Shown in pieces: positions 16,540-25,205 of a DNA stretch of 64,000 bases. The notes beneath the pieces were generated by a model that made no database searches, was not told the DNA's origin, and worked only from the letters and a program-made list of their open reading frames with translations. The DNA comes from Sphingobacterium sp. SRCM116780 (lineage in GTDB: Bacteria > Bacteroidota > Bacteroidia > Sphingobacteriales > Sphingobacteriaceae). The stretch covers positions 744,001-808,000 of the forward strand of contig NZ_CP090446.1 in assembly GCF_021442025.1 (NCBI RefSeq), given 5' to 3'. The position numbers and the translations under genes were made by a program. Every line of letters starts with the position of its first letter. The first letter of the stretch is position 1.

Positions 16540-17106
16540 TTATAATGCTTCTTTGTAGTAGGCAACAAATTCACGAAATATAGAGTAAACATCTCGCCAT
16601 TCAAAATAGTCAGGACTTGCACTTTCAATATTTTTGAATCCATTTTTCCGAAATAATTTTTTTGTTCTCGTTTGGTGAAAGTATTGCGAAACAGAAATGG
16701 CACTTTTATAATGCAGGCTATCCATGATTCTTATGGAATTGTGTACTGTTTTTTCGGTATCATTGCCATAATTATCGACACTAATTTTTTCAGAAGGGAT
16801 ATTGTTCGCAAGAAGATATTCTTTCATTTTATTACCTTCCCAAAAACCTTCTTTTCCTATACCTCCACTGACAATTATTTCCTTAACGCGTTTTTGCTGA
16901 TATAATGCTATACTTTTATTTAAACGTTGTTGTAGTCTTTGTGATAAAGTTCCGTCTTCATTCACTTTGTTCCCAAGTACTATTGCCACGTCAGCATGTT
17001 TATTTTTATCGCTCAATCCATCAATTGTTATGTAAATGGAATGTATTAAAAACCACAGCATAAAAACGCCTAAAATTATTTTTACAATCCGAAACGTTCT
17101 TTTCAT
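16540..17106 (-). CDS. YdcF/SanA-like (DUF218) membrane-anchored protein
   Basis: Envelope protein of the YdcF family, which includes SanA, linked to cell-envelope barrier function; the exact reaction is not known. The 188 residues have one N-terminal membrane helix (about 8-28), then the DUF218 fold: ADVAIVLGNKVNEDGTLSQRL (about 38-58), IIVSGGIGKEG, and ENYGNDTEKTV-like DNYGNDTEKTVHNS. Length is normal for the family. A lipoprotein gene lies 44 bp upstream on the same strand, so the two are probably co-transcribed. Confidence 0.85.
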   Translation of the reverse strand: MKRTFRIVKIILGVFMLWFLIHSIYITIDGLSDKNKHADVAIVLGNKVNEDGTLSQRLQQRLNKSIALYQQKRVKEIIVSGGIGKEGFWEGNKMKEYLLANNIPSEKISVDNYGNDTEKTVHNSIRIMDSLHYKSAISVSQYFHQTRTKKLFRKNGFKNIESASPDYFEWRDVYSIFREFVAYYKEAL

Positions 17107-17150
17107 TGTCTAATTTTAAAGTTACTGGTAAAGCGTTATATGTGGACTCA

Positions 17151-17768
17151 TTATTTAACAAATGTAGTGACGCAATAATCAATTTTGTAATGACCATTTT
17201 CTTCAACCAAAATGACTTGATTCTCTGTTTTAATGCCTCCTCCATAATCAACAAAAACATCATATTTAAGGTCAGCTGTAGGTATTATTTTCACATCTTG
17301 AATGTTTTCCATATCATCATTACTTCTTCCAAAAAGCCAGGTTTCTCCAATACTATCGGTTCTTAAAGGATAAATATTCGTCCATTTCTGTTGATATTTT
17401 TTAACAGCATCTGGATACTCACTTGCAGTGAGATTAGATGCGCCAAATATTTCTTCGGAATCAATCATAAATTGATAGAATCTCTTTGTGCATAGTTTTT
17501 CTTCGTCTTCTAGGTAGAAGCAAAATTTATTCTTCTTGTTATTACATGTAAAAATATTTTCTAACCAAGCTTTTCCATTCTGCTGATGGTTATTTTGAAC
17601 TTCTTCCTGTTTATGTGTAATTAGATTTTCAGTATCAGCCCGGCTCACATGGACTGAACTGGATTTTTCTGAAACTGTTTTATCCAGAATAGCTTGATTT
17701 TTTTCATTCTTTTGTTTGCAGGAAAACAATAAAAATGCTGATAGATAATATAGGAGATATTTTTTCAT
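17151..17768 (-). CDS. Hypothetical lipoprotein upstream of ydcF-like gene
   Basis: Not recognised. The 205 residues have a lipobox (FLLFSC, Cys at about 17) then a 45-residue charged linker and a domain with two Cys (FTCNNKKNKFCFYLEDEEKLC) followed by a segment ending in a strand-rich C-terminus. It should be anchored in the envelope facing the periplasm. It precedes the DUF218 gene by 44 bp. Expression control is not evident. Confidence 0.7.
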   Translation of the reverse strand: MKKYLLYYLSAFLLFSCKQKNEKNQAILDKTVSEKSSSVHVSRADTENLITHKQEEVQNNHQQNGKAWLENIFTCNNKKNKFCFYLEDEEKLCTKRFYQFMIDSEEIFGASNLTASEYPDAVKKYQQKWTNIYPLRTDSIGETWLFGRSNDDMENIQDVKIIPTADLKYDVFVDYGGGIKTENQVILVEENGHYKIDYCVTTFVK

Positions 17769-17909
17769 TTCAGTTTTATAAGCTGTAAATATGATGGAAT
17801 TTCGCTGTTCTTTAATTGGTTACAAACAGATTCTTTCCTACTCAAAAGAAGTAAAAATATCTGTTTCTTTCAGCATCTTTTTACAATGTGTTGAGAATGG
17901 CTTACAATT

Positions 17910-18483
17910 CGTTGTTGCTCCAACATTTAGCAATAATATTCCAGTCTTGGAGACCTTGATTCAAAAAGGGATTTATTGACCCTTCGGAACAATAAACCAG
18001 TGAAGGTTCGCTCTTTCAGCGGTCACTTAAATCCAATAAAATTGAAGACTCTGTCTGGAAATAGAGCAGAACCACAATACTATCCTGCATTTTATAATAG
18101 TTGTAGTTGCTTTTTATAACATTTATACCCCTCTCTGGTTTAAGTGTTCGCTTTTTCAGCGGTCACTTAAATCCATATATAAAATCGAAGACTCTGTCTG
18201 GAAATAGAGCAGAACCACAATACTATCCTGCATTTTATAACGGTTGTAGTTGCTCCTATAACATTTATACCCCTCTCTGGTTTAAGTGTTCGCTTTTTCA
18301 GCGGTCACTTAAATCCATATATAAAATCGAAGACTCTGTCTGGAAATAGAGCAGAACCACAATACTATCCTGCATTTTATAACGGTTGTAGTTGCTCCTA
18401 TAACATTTATGCAATACTATTCAGGTCTGGAGACCTTGGTTTTCAAAAAAGATTTAAGTGACCCTTCGGAACACTTAAACCAG
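17910..18483. repeat. R1 repeat array: right half-copy plus about 141-bp tandem units
   Basis: Begins with the right half of a long-type R1 element ending ATAAACCAG at 18000, followed by three left-arm units: GGTCACTTAAATCC starts at 18021, 18161 and 18303, a period of 140-142 bp. The array closes with an R1 right end (GGTCTGGAGACC near 18425, ending CTTAAACCAG at 18483). Units two and three are nearly identical. No coding potential: frames through it are made of the repeat itself. Confidence 0.85.
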
Positions 18484-18616
18484 TGAAGGTTCATGATGAT
18501 AAAATAGTTGAGAATAATTAAGTGTCAATATGAGTTAGAACTGAGTGAAAGTTCAATAAATCGAAACTTAATCAAAGCAGTATCGCTTTAGGCTAAGTTA
18601 ATAAAAAAAACCTTAT

Positions 18617-18819
18617 CTGGTTTAAGTGTTCGCTCTTTCAGCGGTCACTTAAATCCAATAAAATCGAAGACTCTGTCTGGAAATAGAGCAGAACCACAAT
18701 ACTATCCTGCATTTTATAATGGTTGTAGTTGCTTTTTATAACATTTATACAATAATATTCTGGTCTGGAGACCTTGGTTTTCAAAAAAGGTTTATTGATC
18801 CTTTGGAACAATAAACCAG
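18617..18819. repeat. R1 repeat, long type (203 bp)
   Basis: Runs from CTGGTTTAAGTGTTCGC to GGAACAATAAACCAG. It contains the long-type middle with GACTCTGTCTGGAAATAGAGC, then GGTCTGGAGACCTTGG and TTTTCAAAAAAGG before the right hairpin. It is separated from the array at 17910 by 133 bp without visible features. Confidence 0.85.
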
Positions 18820-19171
18820 AGAACAGTATTGTTGATGCTCGTTGGAGGTGTAAAACCTAAAACCGTAATTATGGTAAAAAAATCAGTAATGTGGGTCTTT
18901 TTTATTACATAATATTTTTAATCTTCGTAATGGATAATAGTAGCCTGTTATATCCATTTTTTGACGCTATATGAGGATTTGTTATCACCATCTGAATTTT
19001 TATCGTACGATAAGAATAAATAATAAAACTAATAGGTAGTTTTATGTGTTTTTATGATAAGTGTTTTGTGTACACATACTTTATTGGTAGATGATCTTCC
19101 ATAAAATATTAAAAATATAGGGTGTAGATTAAGACATCTAACCATTTGACAACAATGAAAATGATTCAATT
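18820..19171. other. Leader region of the molybdenum hydroxylase operon
   Basis: About 350 AT-rich bases with no gene. The perfect palindrome TTATCGTACGATAA lies at 19000-19013, about 160 bp before the first gene, and may be an operator. No convincing TAnnTTTG promoter or Moco-riboswitch-like structure was found by eye. Confidence 0.4.
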
Positions 19172-19765
19172 ATGAGAAAGAATGATAAATTGAGTAGGCG
19201 ATTTTTTTTAAAGGCTAGTGGAGCATTAACCCTATTGGCAGCAATTCCAACTGCTTTAAAAGCCACTTATATACACGTCAAGAATTTCATTATCCCAGAA
19301 AAAAAAGTGGTACCGTTAACGGTCTCCATAAATAAAAAAGCTTATACATTAAATTCGGATACACGTACGACATTATTGGATTTATTGCGGGAAAACTTAT
19401 CATTGACGGGTACAAAAAAAGGATGCGACCATGGACAGTGTGGCGCATGTACTGTTCACGTTGATGGAGAACGGGTATTAAGTTGCCTCACGCTTTCCGC
19501 TATGGTTGTTGGAAAGGAAGTGACTACCATTGAAGGAATAGCCCAAGGTGATCAACTGCACCCTATGCAAGAAGCATTTATATCCTGTGATGGTTTTCAG
19601 TGTGGATATTGTACGCCTGGTCAAATCATGTCGGCTATAGCATGTGTTAAGGAAGGACATACGCATTCTGTTGAAGAAATAAAAGCGTACATGAGTGGGA
19701 ATCTTTGCCGTTGTGGAGCCTATAATGGAATTGTTGAATCTATTCAAAAAGTAGCGGCATTATGA
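19172..19765 (+). CDS. paoA: PaoA-like (YagT) aldehyde oxidoreductase 2Fe-2S subunit, Tat-exported
   Basis: Electron-transfer subunit of a trimeric molybdenum hydroxylase. The 197 residues start with a twin-arginine signal (SRRFFLKASGALTLLAAIP). The plant-type ferredoxin cluster is in KKGCDHGQCGACTVHVDGERVLSC and the second 2Fe-2S in FQCGYCTPGQ...NLCRCGAY. The Tat signal on the small subunit is a hallmark of E. coli PaoABC, in which the folded trimer is exported to the periplasm. The ATGA overlap with the next gene implies translational coupling. The substrate (probably aldehydes) is inferred from family. Confidence 0.88.
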   Translation: MRKNDKLSRRFFLKASGALTLLAAIPTALKATYIHVKNFIIPEKKVVPLTVSINKKAYTLNSDTRTTLLDLLRENLSLTGTKKGCDHGQCGACTVHVDGERVLSCLTLSAMVVGKEVTTIEGIAQGDQLHPMQEAFISCDGFQCGYCTPGQIMSAIACVKEGHTHSVEEIKAYMSGNLCRCGAYNGIVESIQKVAAL

Positions 19766-20739
19766 GACCATTCGATTTAAAAAAAGTAGACAGTCCAAAA
19801 ACTGCACTCACACATAAAAAGGATCAAGTTCAATTTATCGCTGGGGGAACCAATCTGGTTGACCTGATGAAGAAGAATATTAGCCAACCCGATACTTTAC
19901 TTGATATAGCAACAGCGTTATCGTCTACCATAGAAAAGCAGGGTGCGCACTTTCATATTGGTGCCATGACACGTAATACGACCATTGCTACAGATTGGAT
20001 TATTTTAGAACATTTTCCATTACTTGCAAAAGCTGTCTTAGCAGGTGCATCCCCTCAGATCCGTAATATGGCCTCTACCGCGGGCAATCTATTGCAACGT
20101 ACGCGTTGTCCTTATTTTTATGATAGCACAACCGCCTGTAATAAGCGTAAGCCCGGTTCGGGTTGTAGCGCATATGATGGACAGAATAGAATGAGTGCTG
20201 TTATTGGATATAGCAAGGACTGTGTTGCAGTACATCCTTCTGATCTTTGCATTGCTTTAGTTGCCTTGGATGCCAAAGTACATGTTACGCATAAAGATCA
20301 AAAAAAATCAGTCATTGCTTTTCAAGATTTTCATCGCTTACCAGGCAATGAACCGCATCGCGATAATACCCTACCCGAACATGCATTAATTACATCCGTT
20401 GAATTGACAGCTAATGCTATTTTTAAGCATTGTGCTTATGTTAAAGTTCGAGATCGGGATTCTTATGCTTTCGCTTTGGTATCTGTCGCTGCAGCTTTGC
20501 AATTGGATGGTGATCAAATTGTAGAGGCGCGATTAGCTTCAGGAGGAGTAGCCCATAAACCTTGGCGATGGTTGAAAGCAGAGCAGTTTTTGAAAGGTAA
20601 AAAAGCGACCGCATCAATTTTTAGTGAAGCTGCTGAGCTTATTGTTAGCGATCTAAAACCATTGTCACATAACGGTTTTAAAATACCCATGTTAAAGGGT
20701 GCTGTTGAGACCGCATTGTCACAATGCCTAACTGTTTAA
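19762..20739 (+). CDS. paoB: PaoB-like (YagS) FAD-binding subunit with 4Fe-4S cluster
   Basis: FAD subunit of the trimeric aldehyde oxidoreductase. The 325 residues have the FAD-binding fold (FIAGGTNLVDLMKKN near 26-40) and the CO_dehydrogenase flavoprotein C-terminal domain (about 215-322). The Cys residues 116, 126, 135 and 154 (RTRCPYF, ACNKRK, GSGCSA, KDCVAV) match the extra 4Fe-4S cluster that distinguishes PaoB from xanthine dehydrogenase FAD subunits. No signal is present, as expected when export depends on the PaoA Tat signal. Length agrees with E. coli YagS (318). Confidence 0.88.
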   Translation: MRPFDLKKVDSPKTALTHKKDQVQFIAGGTNLVDLMKKNISQPDTLLDIATALSSTIEKQGAHFHIGAMTRNTTIATDWIILEHFPLLAKAVLAGASPQIRNMASTAGNLLQRTRCPYFYDSTTACNKRKPGSGCSAYDGQNRMSAVIGYSKDCVAVHPSDLCIALVALDAKVHVTHKDQKKSVIAFQDFHRLPGNEPHRDNTLPEHALITSVELTANAIFKHCAYVKVRDRDSYAFALVSVAAALQLDGDQIVEARLASGGVAHKPWRWLKAEQFLKGKKATASIFSEAAELIVSDLKPLSHNGFKIPMLKGAVETALSQCLTV

Positions 20740-20809
20740 AGTAGTGTAAATAAATTTACTCGTTCAGCTCTTGAAAAAGGAGGAGCGAGTTTCCGTAAAA
20801 ATTAAAAGG

Positions 20810-23017
20810 ATGAGCATCTTCGATCAACAAAATTATACTATACCTGAAGGACGTGTGGAAGCTGTCGATAAAGTTACTGGGAGAGGGAAATATGCAGCCG
20901 AATATGAGGTGGAAAATATGTGTTATGCGGTTTTGGTCGGTAGCACCATTCCTAGTGGCACTATAACAGCTATTGATTTGACAAAAGCACAACAGGTAAA
21001 AGGGGTCGTAGACTTTGTAACCCACCTTCACAAACCTGATGTGCCAGGATTTGCTACAGAGTCTTTAATAAAAGAATCGCGCTTTGGTCTTCCCATTTTC
21101 CACACAAACAAAATATATTTCAAAGGTCAGCCCATTGTACTGGTAATTGCCGAAACGTTAGAAGAGGCTACTTTTGCCGCATCGCTTGTGGAAGTGCAAT
21201 ACCAGTCTGAAAGCTTTCAAGTGGATTTTGATGCTGTACATCCTACCATACCTCTTCAAGAGGCAGGTAAGGAACGAGGTCTAATCGATGCATGGAAGGA
21301 TGCACAGCATGTTGTAGAAGAAGAATATACCATTAAAGCTGAGGTGCACAATCCGATGGAAATGCATGCTACGCTTGCACATTGGATCGGTGAAGATCGC
21401 TTAAAGCTATACGATAAAACGCAGGGAGTCAACAATGTACAGCAGGTAATTGCACCTTTATTTAAGCTTAAAAAAGAAAATGTAGAGGTGGTAAGTGAGT
21501 TTGTTGGAGGTGGGTTTGGTTCAGGCTTACGTGTCTGGCCACATGTGCTGGCAAGTATAATGGCTGCAAAACAAGTAAAAAGACCCGTTAAATTGATGCT
21601 AACCAGACCTCAAATGTTTATCGGTACGGGTTACCGACCTGCTTCTTGGCAAAAGATCAAGATAGGGGCAGATAACTCGGGTAAATTTCTAGGGATATTC
21701 CATCAGGCTAAAAACGAAACTTCCCTTTATGAACGTTTTTCGGATCAAATTACGCGGATTGCTCGATTGATCTACAACTTTGATAACCTGAAAACGGAGG
21801 ATGCTTTGGTGCCTTTGAACCTGAATGCCGCAACATGGATGCGTGGACCAGGTGATTGCACGGGTGATTTTGCCATTGAATGTGCCATTGATGAGTTAAG
21901 TTATCAATTAAAAATGGATCCTCTGGCAATACGATTAAAAAATATAGCTTCCAGTCATCATCCGGACAACAAACTACCGTGGTCTTCCAACCATTTAAAA
22001 GAATGTATGGAAATCGGTGCAACCCGTATACAATGGAATGATCGAAATTCTGCTCCTAATGCTACGAAAGAGGGTGATTGGCGAATTGGATATGGCATGG
22101 CTGTTGGGATGTGGAATGCAGGACGCAATAAAACCAGTGCAGCCATTGTCATGAAAAAAGATGGAACCATTACGATTCAAACGGCAATGACTGATATTGG
22201 CACAGGTACCGGAACAGGAATGAAAAATGTCGCACATGAAGCTACTGGTATACCCAAGGATCTGATTAAGATTGAATTGGGGAATTCCAATTTACCTCCA
22301 GCGCCTAGTCAAGGAGGAAGTACAGGGATGTCATCTGTCAGTGGAGCTGTTGTGGAAGCTTCCAACGCTTTAAAACTTAAGCTAGCGGAATATGCTGCTT
22401 TGACGAATCCAAAATTTAAAAACCTATCTCCAGATGATATTCTGTTATCAGAAAAAGGAATTTCATTGAAAAAAATAACTGGTGAAACGGTTTCTTATGC
22501 TGACCTATGGGCTAAAAATAAATTGGATACCATCGTTGTGGATGCTACTTCAGGTCCTGGAGAAGAAAGGAAGAAATATGCATTTTGTTCTTCTGCGGCT
22601 CATTTTTGCCAAGTTCGGGTAAATATTAAAACGGGTAAAGTTAAGATTGAAAAGATGGTTTGCGTGGCTGATGGTGGAAAGATAGTAAACGAAAAAGCGG
22701 CAGCAAATCAGATGTCAGGAGCAGCTATTGGAGGCATTGGAATGGCATTGATGGAAGAAAAGCTATTGGATCCAAAAAGTGGTGGTTTGATTGGGGATGA
22801 TTTGGCAGGTTATCACTTTCCTGTGAATGCCGATGCTCCCATCATTGATGTGAGTTTTATAGGAAAGGCCGATCCATATATTAATCCAACGGGAGCAAAG
22901 GGATTGGGTGAAGTGGGAATTATCGGGACAGCTGCTGCGATTGCAAATGCGATTTATCATGCAACAGGTAAAAGGATTCGAAATTTACCGATTACTCCAG
23001 ATAAAATATTGGTTTAA
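20810..23017 (+). CDS. paoC: PaoC-like (YagR) molybdopterin-binding catalytic subunit
   Basis: Large catalytic subunit holding molybdenum cofactor, hydroxylating aldehydes to acids. From the ATG at 20810 it has 735 residues, close to E. coli PaoC (732); an in-frame TTG at 20771 would add 13 residues unlike the family. Domain a/b hammerhead (about 10-115) precedes two Moco-binding domains; EFVGGGFGSG lies near the hammerhead end, and the invariant Glu is in KGLGEVG (about residue 701 of this start). It lacks a signal, matching export with PaoA. It is followed by XdhC after 70 bp. Confidence 0.88.
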   Translation: MSIFDQQNYTIPEGRVEAVDKVTGRGKYAAEYEVENMCYAVLVGSTIPSGTITAIDLTKAQQVKGVVDFVTHLHKPDVPGFATESLIKESRFGLPIFHTNKIYFKGQPIVLVIAETLEEATFAASLVEVQYQSESFQVDFDAVHPTIPLQEAGKERGLIDAWKDAQHVVEEEYTIKAEVHNPMEMHATLAHWIGEDRLKLYDKTQGVNNVQQVIAPLFKLKKENVEVVSEFVGGGFGSGLRVWPHVLASIMAAKQVKRPVKLMLTRPQMFIGTGYRPASWQKIKIGADNSGKFLGIFHQAKNETSLYERFSDQITRIARLIYNFDNLKTEDALVPLNLNAATWMRGPGDCTGDFAIECAIDELSYQLKMDPLAIRLKNIASSHHPDNKLPWSSNHLKECMEIGATRIQWNDRNSAPNATKEGDWRIGYGMAVGMWNAGRNKTSAAIVMKKDGTITIQTAMTDIGTGTGTGMKNVAHEATGIPKDLIKIELGNSNLPPAPSQGGSTGMSSVSGAVVEASNALKLKLAEYAALTNPKFKNLSPDDILLSEKGISLKKITGETVSYADLWAKNKLDTIVVDATSGPGEERKKYAFCSSAAHFCQVRVNIKTGKVKIEKMVCVADGGKIVNEKAAANQMSGAAIGGIGMALMEEKLLDPKSGGLIGDDLAGYHFPVNADAPIIDVSFIGKADPYINPTGAKGLGEVGIIGTAAAIANAIYHATGKRIRNLPITPDKILV

Positions 23018-23087
23018 AAATGATAGTTCAACAATATGTTTATCAGTATGATATATCATGTGTTGTTGGACAAAAAGACGTTAAAAG

Positions 23088-24218
23088 ATGAATGAATTAT
23101 GTGCCATAATTGAAGCTTATCAGGAAGCAGAACAAGCAAATATCAAAGCTGTTCTGGCTACTGTCGTGAAGGTTGAAGGATCTTCCTACCGCATGCCTGG
23201 GGCTCGGATGCTGGTCACAGAATTCGGGGAAATGACCGGTGCTATCAGTGGAGGGTGCCTCGAAGGAGACGCATTACGAAGAGCTATGCTGGCATTAACA
23301 CAACAAACGAATAAATTGGTTACCTATGATACCTCCAATGATGCTGATGTAACGATCGGCGTTCAATTGGGCTGTAATGGAATCGTTCATATCTTATTTG
23401 AGTATATCGATCACGCAAAACCAAATAACCCGATTACTTTACTGGAAAAGTTACTGGATAAACGTACTGCTTCTGTTGTGGTTACGGTATGCTCGTTGGA
23501 TAGAAATGCCGACCAACCTGGGACATGTTGCGTACAATTGGAAAATGAAACGTTATTCAGTGATACGACAATCCTATCCCTTACAGATTTATCGGCTTCC
23601 ATCGAGCAGGTGTTCGCAAGCCAGCAAACCTTACGAACGGTATTCGCACACGGGCAATCTACTTATGAAGTTTTATTTGAATATGTGATACCTGTCACGC
23701 GATTGATTCTGATTGGCGCTGGCAATGATGTACAACCTTTGGTTGAAATGGCAAACATCATGGGTTGGGAAAGTTGGATTGTGGATGGACGTTCAACACA
23801 TGCCACGAAAAAGCGATTTCCAACGGCAAAATCTATCACTGTAACTTCTTCGGATGAATTTCAGCAGCAGATAACCATAGATCCCTACAGTGTATGTGTT
23901 TTGATGTCACATAATTATAACTATGACAAAGCAATCTTACAGCAACTTATAACGACTGATTGTCCTTATATTGGTTTATTGGGCCCTAAAAAGCGCTTTA
24001 TGCGTATGGTTGAAGAGTTGCAAGCCGAAGGAATTACGTTGGATTCAGCGCAACAGGCTAAATTATTTGGTCCTGTAGGTTTGGATATTGGAGCGGAGAC
24101 ATCAGCAGAAATTGCGCTCGCTATATTAGCTGAAATTAAAGCGGTACTTCATCATAAATCAGCCTGCTCACTTCGAGACCGAACGGGAAAAATGCACCAA
24201 GATATTTCTATTATATAA
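23088..24218 (+). CDS. XdhC/PaoD-family Moco insertion chaperone
   Basis: Cytosolic protein that binds matured Moco, helps its sulfuration and inserts it into the hydroxylase. The 376 residues have an N-terminal XdhC_CoxI domain (about 10-105, SSYRMPGARMLV and GAISGGCLEGD) and a C-terminal Rossmann-like domain (about 200-345, LILIGAGNDVQPLVEMA). It follows the catalytic subunit and precedes moaA by 6 bp, matching PaoD position in E. coli. PaoD acts on the cytidylated cofactor, which fits the MocA domain two genes downstream. Confidence 0.87.
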   Translation: MNELCAIIEAYQEAEQANIKAVLATVVKVEGSSYRMPGARMLVTEFGEMTGAISGGCLEGDALRRAMLALTQQTNKLVTYDTSNDADVTIGVQLGCNGIVHILFEYIDHAKPNNPITLLEKLLDKRTASVVVTVCSLDRNADQPGTCCVQLENETLFSDTTILSLTDLSASIEQVFASQQTLRTVFAHGQSTYEVLFEYVIPVTRLILIGAGNDVQPLVEMANIMGWESWIVDGRSTHATKKRFPTAKSITVTSSDEFQQQITIDPYSVCVLMSHNYNYDKAILQQLITTDCPYIGLLGPKKRFMRMVEELQAEGITLDSAQQAKLFGPVGLDIGAETSAEIALAILAEIKAVLHHKSACSLRDRTGKMHQDISII

Positions 24219-24224
24219 CGTATT

Positions 24225-25205
24225 ATGCTCTTCGATAAATTTGGTAGACAACATACCTATCTGCGGATATCCCTTACCGACAATTGTAACCTACGGTGCT
24301 TCTACTGTATGCCCGAAGAGGAGTATGCCTTTGCTGCACCCTCCAAACTGATGCAACCGCAGGAAATCTTGGAAATCGCACAAACTTTTGTGGATCAGGG
24401 GATCACAAAAATACGGCTTACAGGTGGCGAGCCTTTTGTTCGAAAGGATGTAGACATTATTTTGGCGGGTTTGTCTAAACTTCCGGTTGAACTTACTTGT
24501 ACCACAAATGGTATTCGTATTGATGCTTTATTACCTATGATCAAAGCAGCAAATTTTAGTAGTATGAATATTAGCTTGGATACCTTAAATGCTCAAAAAT
24601 TTCATCGCATAACACGCAGAGATCTTTTTGATAAAGTGCGTAGCAATATTGATCTGTTGTTGAAAGAGGGGATTCGTTGTAAGTTGAATGTCGTGGTGAT
24701 GAAAGGGCTAAACGACGATGAAATTTTAGATTTTGTAAGGCTCACCAAAGAATTGCCTTTGATCGTCCGTTTTATCGAATTTATGCCTTTCAGTGGTAAT
24801 AAGTGGACAAGTAATCAGGTATTTACACTGGATGAGATCAAGAAGGTTATCGCAAGTGCTTTTGAGATTCAGGCTGTGGTAGGAGATGTGCACGACACAG
24901 CTAAACACTTCCAAATCGCAGGTCATCAGGGATCTTTCTCCGTGATCAGTACCATGAGCGAACCCTTTTGTGGAGGATGTAACCGTATTCGACTAACAGC
25001 TGATGGAAAATTAAAAAATTGTTTATTTTCTACACATGAGACGGATTTATTAGGCGCACTTCGTCAAGGAGAACCGATTTTACCACTTATACAGACGAAC
25101 ATTCAATCTAAAGCATATGCCTTAGGTGGACAACTGGAAAAAGATTTTACGCAAATAGATGTAGATAAACTGGAAAATAGAAGCATGATTACTATAGGAG
25201 GCTAA
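24225..25205 (+). CDS. moaA: GTP 3',8-cyclase (radical SAM)
   Basis: First Moco step: GTP to (8S)-3',8-cyclo-7,8-dihydro-GTP, cytosolic. The 326 residues carry the radical-SAM cluster CNLRCFYC (Cys21, 25, 28) near the N-terminus, the LTGGEPFVR motif, and a second cluster at CGGC..C (about 249, 252, 266) with NRIRLTADGKLKNCLF. It ends in the family GG tail (MITIGG), which enters the active site. Length is normal (about 330). Its TAA overlaps the ATG of the next gene by one base. Confidence 0.95.
   Translation: MLFDKFGRQHTYLRISLTDNCNLRCFYCMPEEEYAFAAPSKLMQPQEILEIAQTFVDQGITKIRLTGGEPFVRKDVDIILAGLSKLPVELTCTTNGIRIDALLPMIKAANFSSMNISLDTLNAQKFHRITRRDLFDKVRSNIDLLLKEGIRCKLNVVVMKGLNDDEILDFVRLTKELPLIVRFIEFMPFSGNKWTSNQVFTLDEIKKVIASAFEIQAVVGDVHDTAKHFQIAGHQGSFSVISTMSEPFCGGCNRIRLTADGKLKNCLFSTHETDLLGALRQGEPILPLIQTNIQSKAYALGGQLEKDFTQIDVDKLENRSMITIGG

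Noticed and set aside
18107..18349. 80-residue reading frame with internal repeats in the R1 array
   Set aside because: It is made of the tandem R1 units themselves, lacks any upstream signals, and similar sequence at 18617-18819 does not keep the frame.
17910..18483. CRISPR-like array
   Set aside because: Units are about 141 bp and nearly identical over their whole length, with no short repeats and unique spacers and no cas genes.
18820..19171. Moco riboswitch upstream of the hydroxylase operon
   Set aside because: No recognisable conserved hairpin set was found by eye in the AT-rich leader; only a simple palindrome is present.
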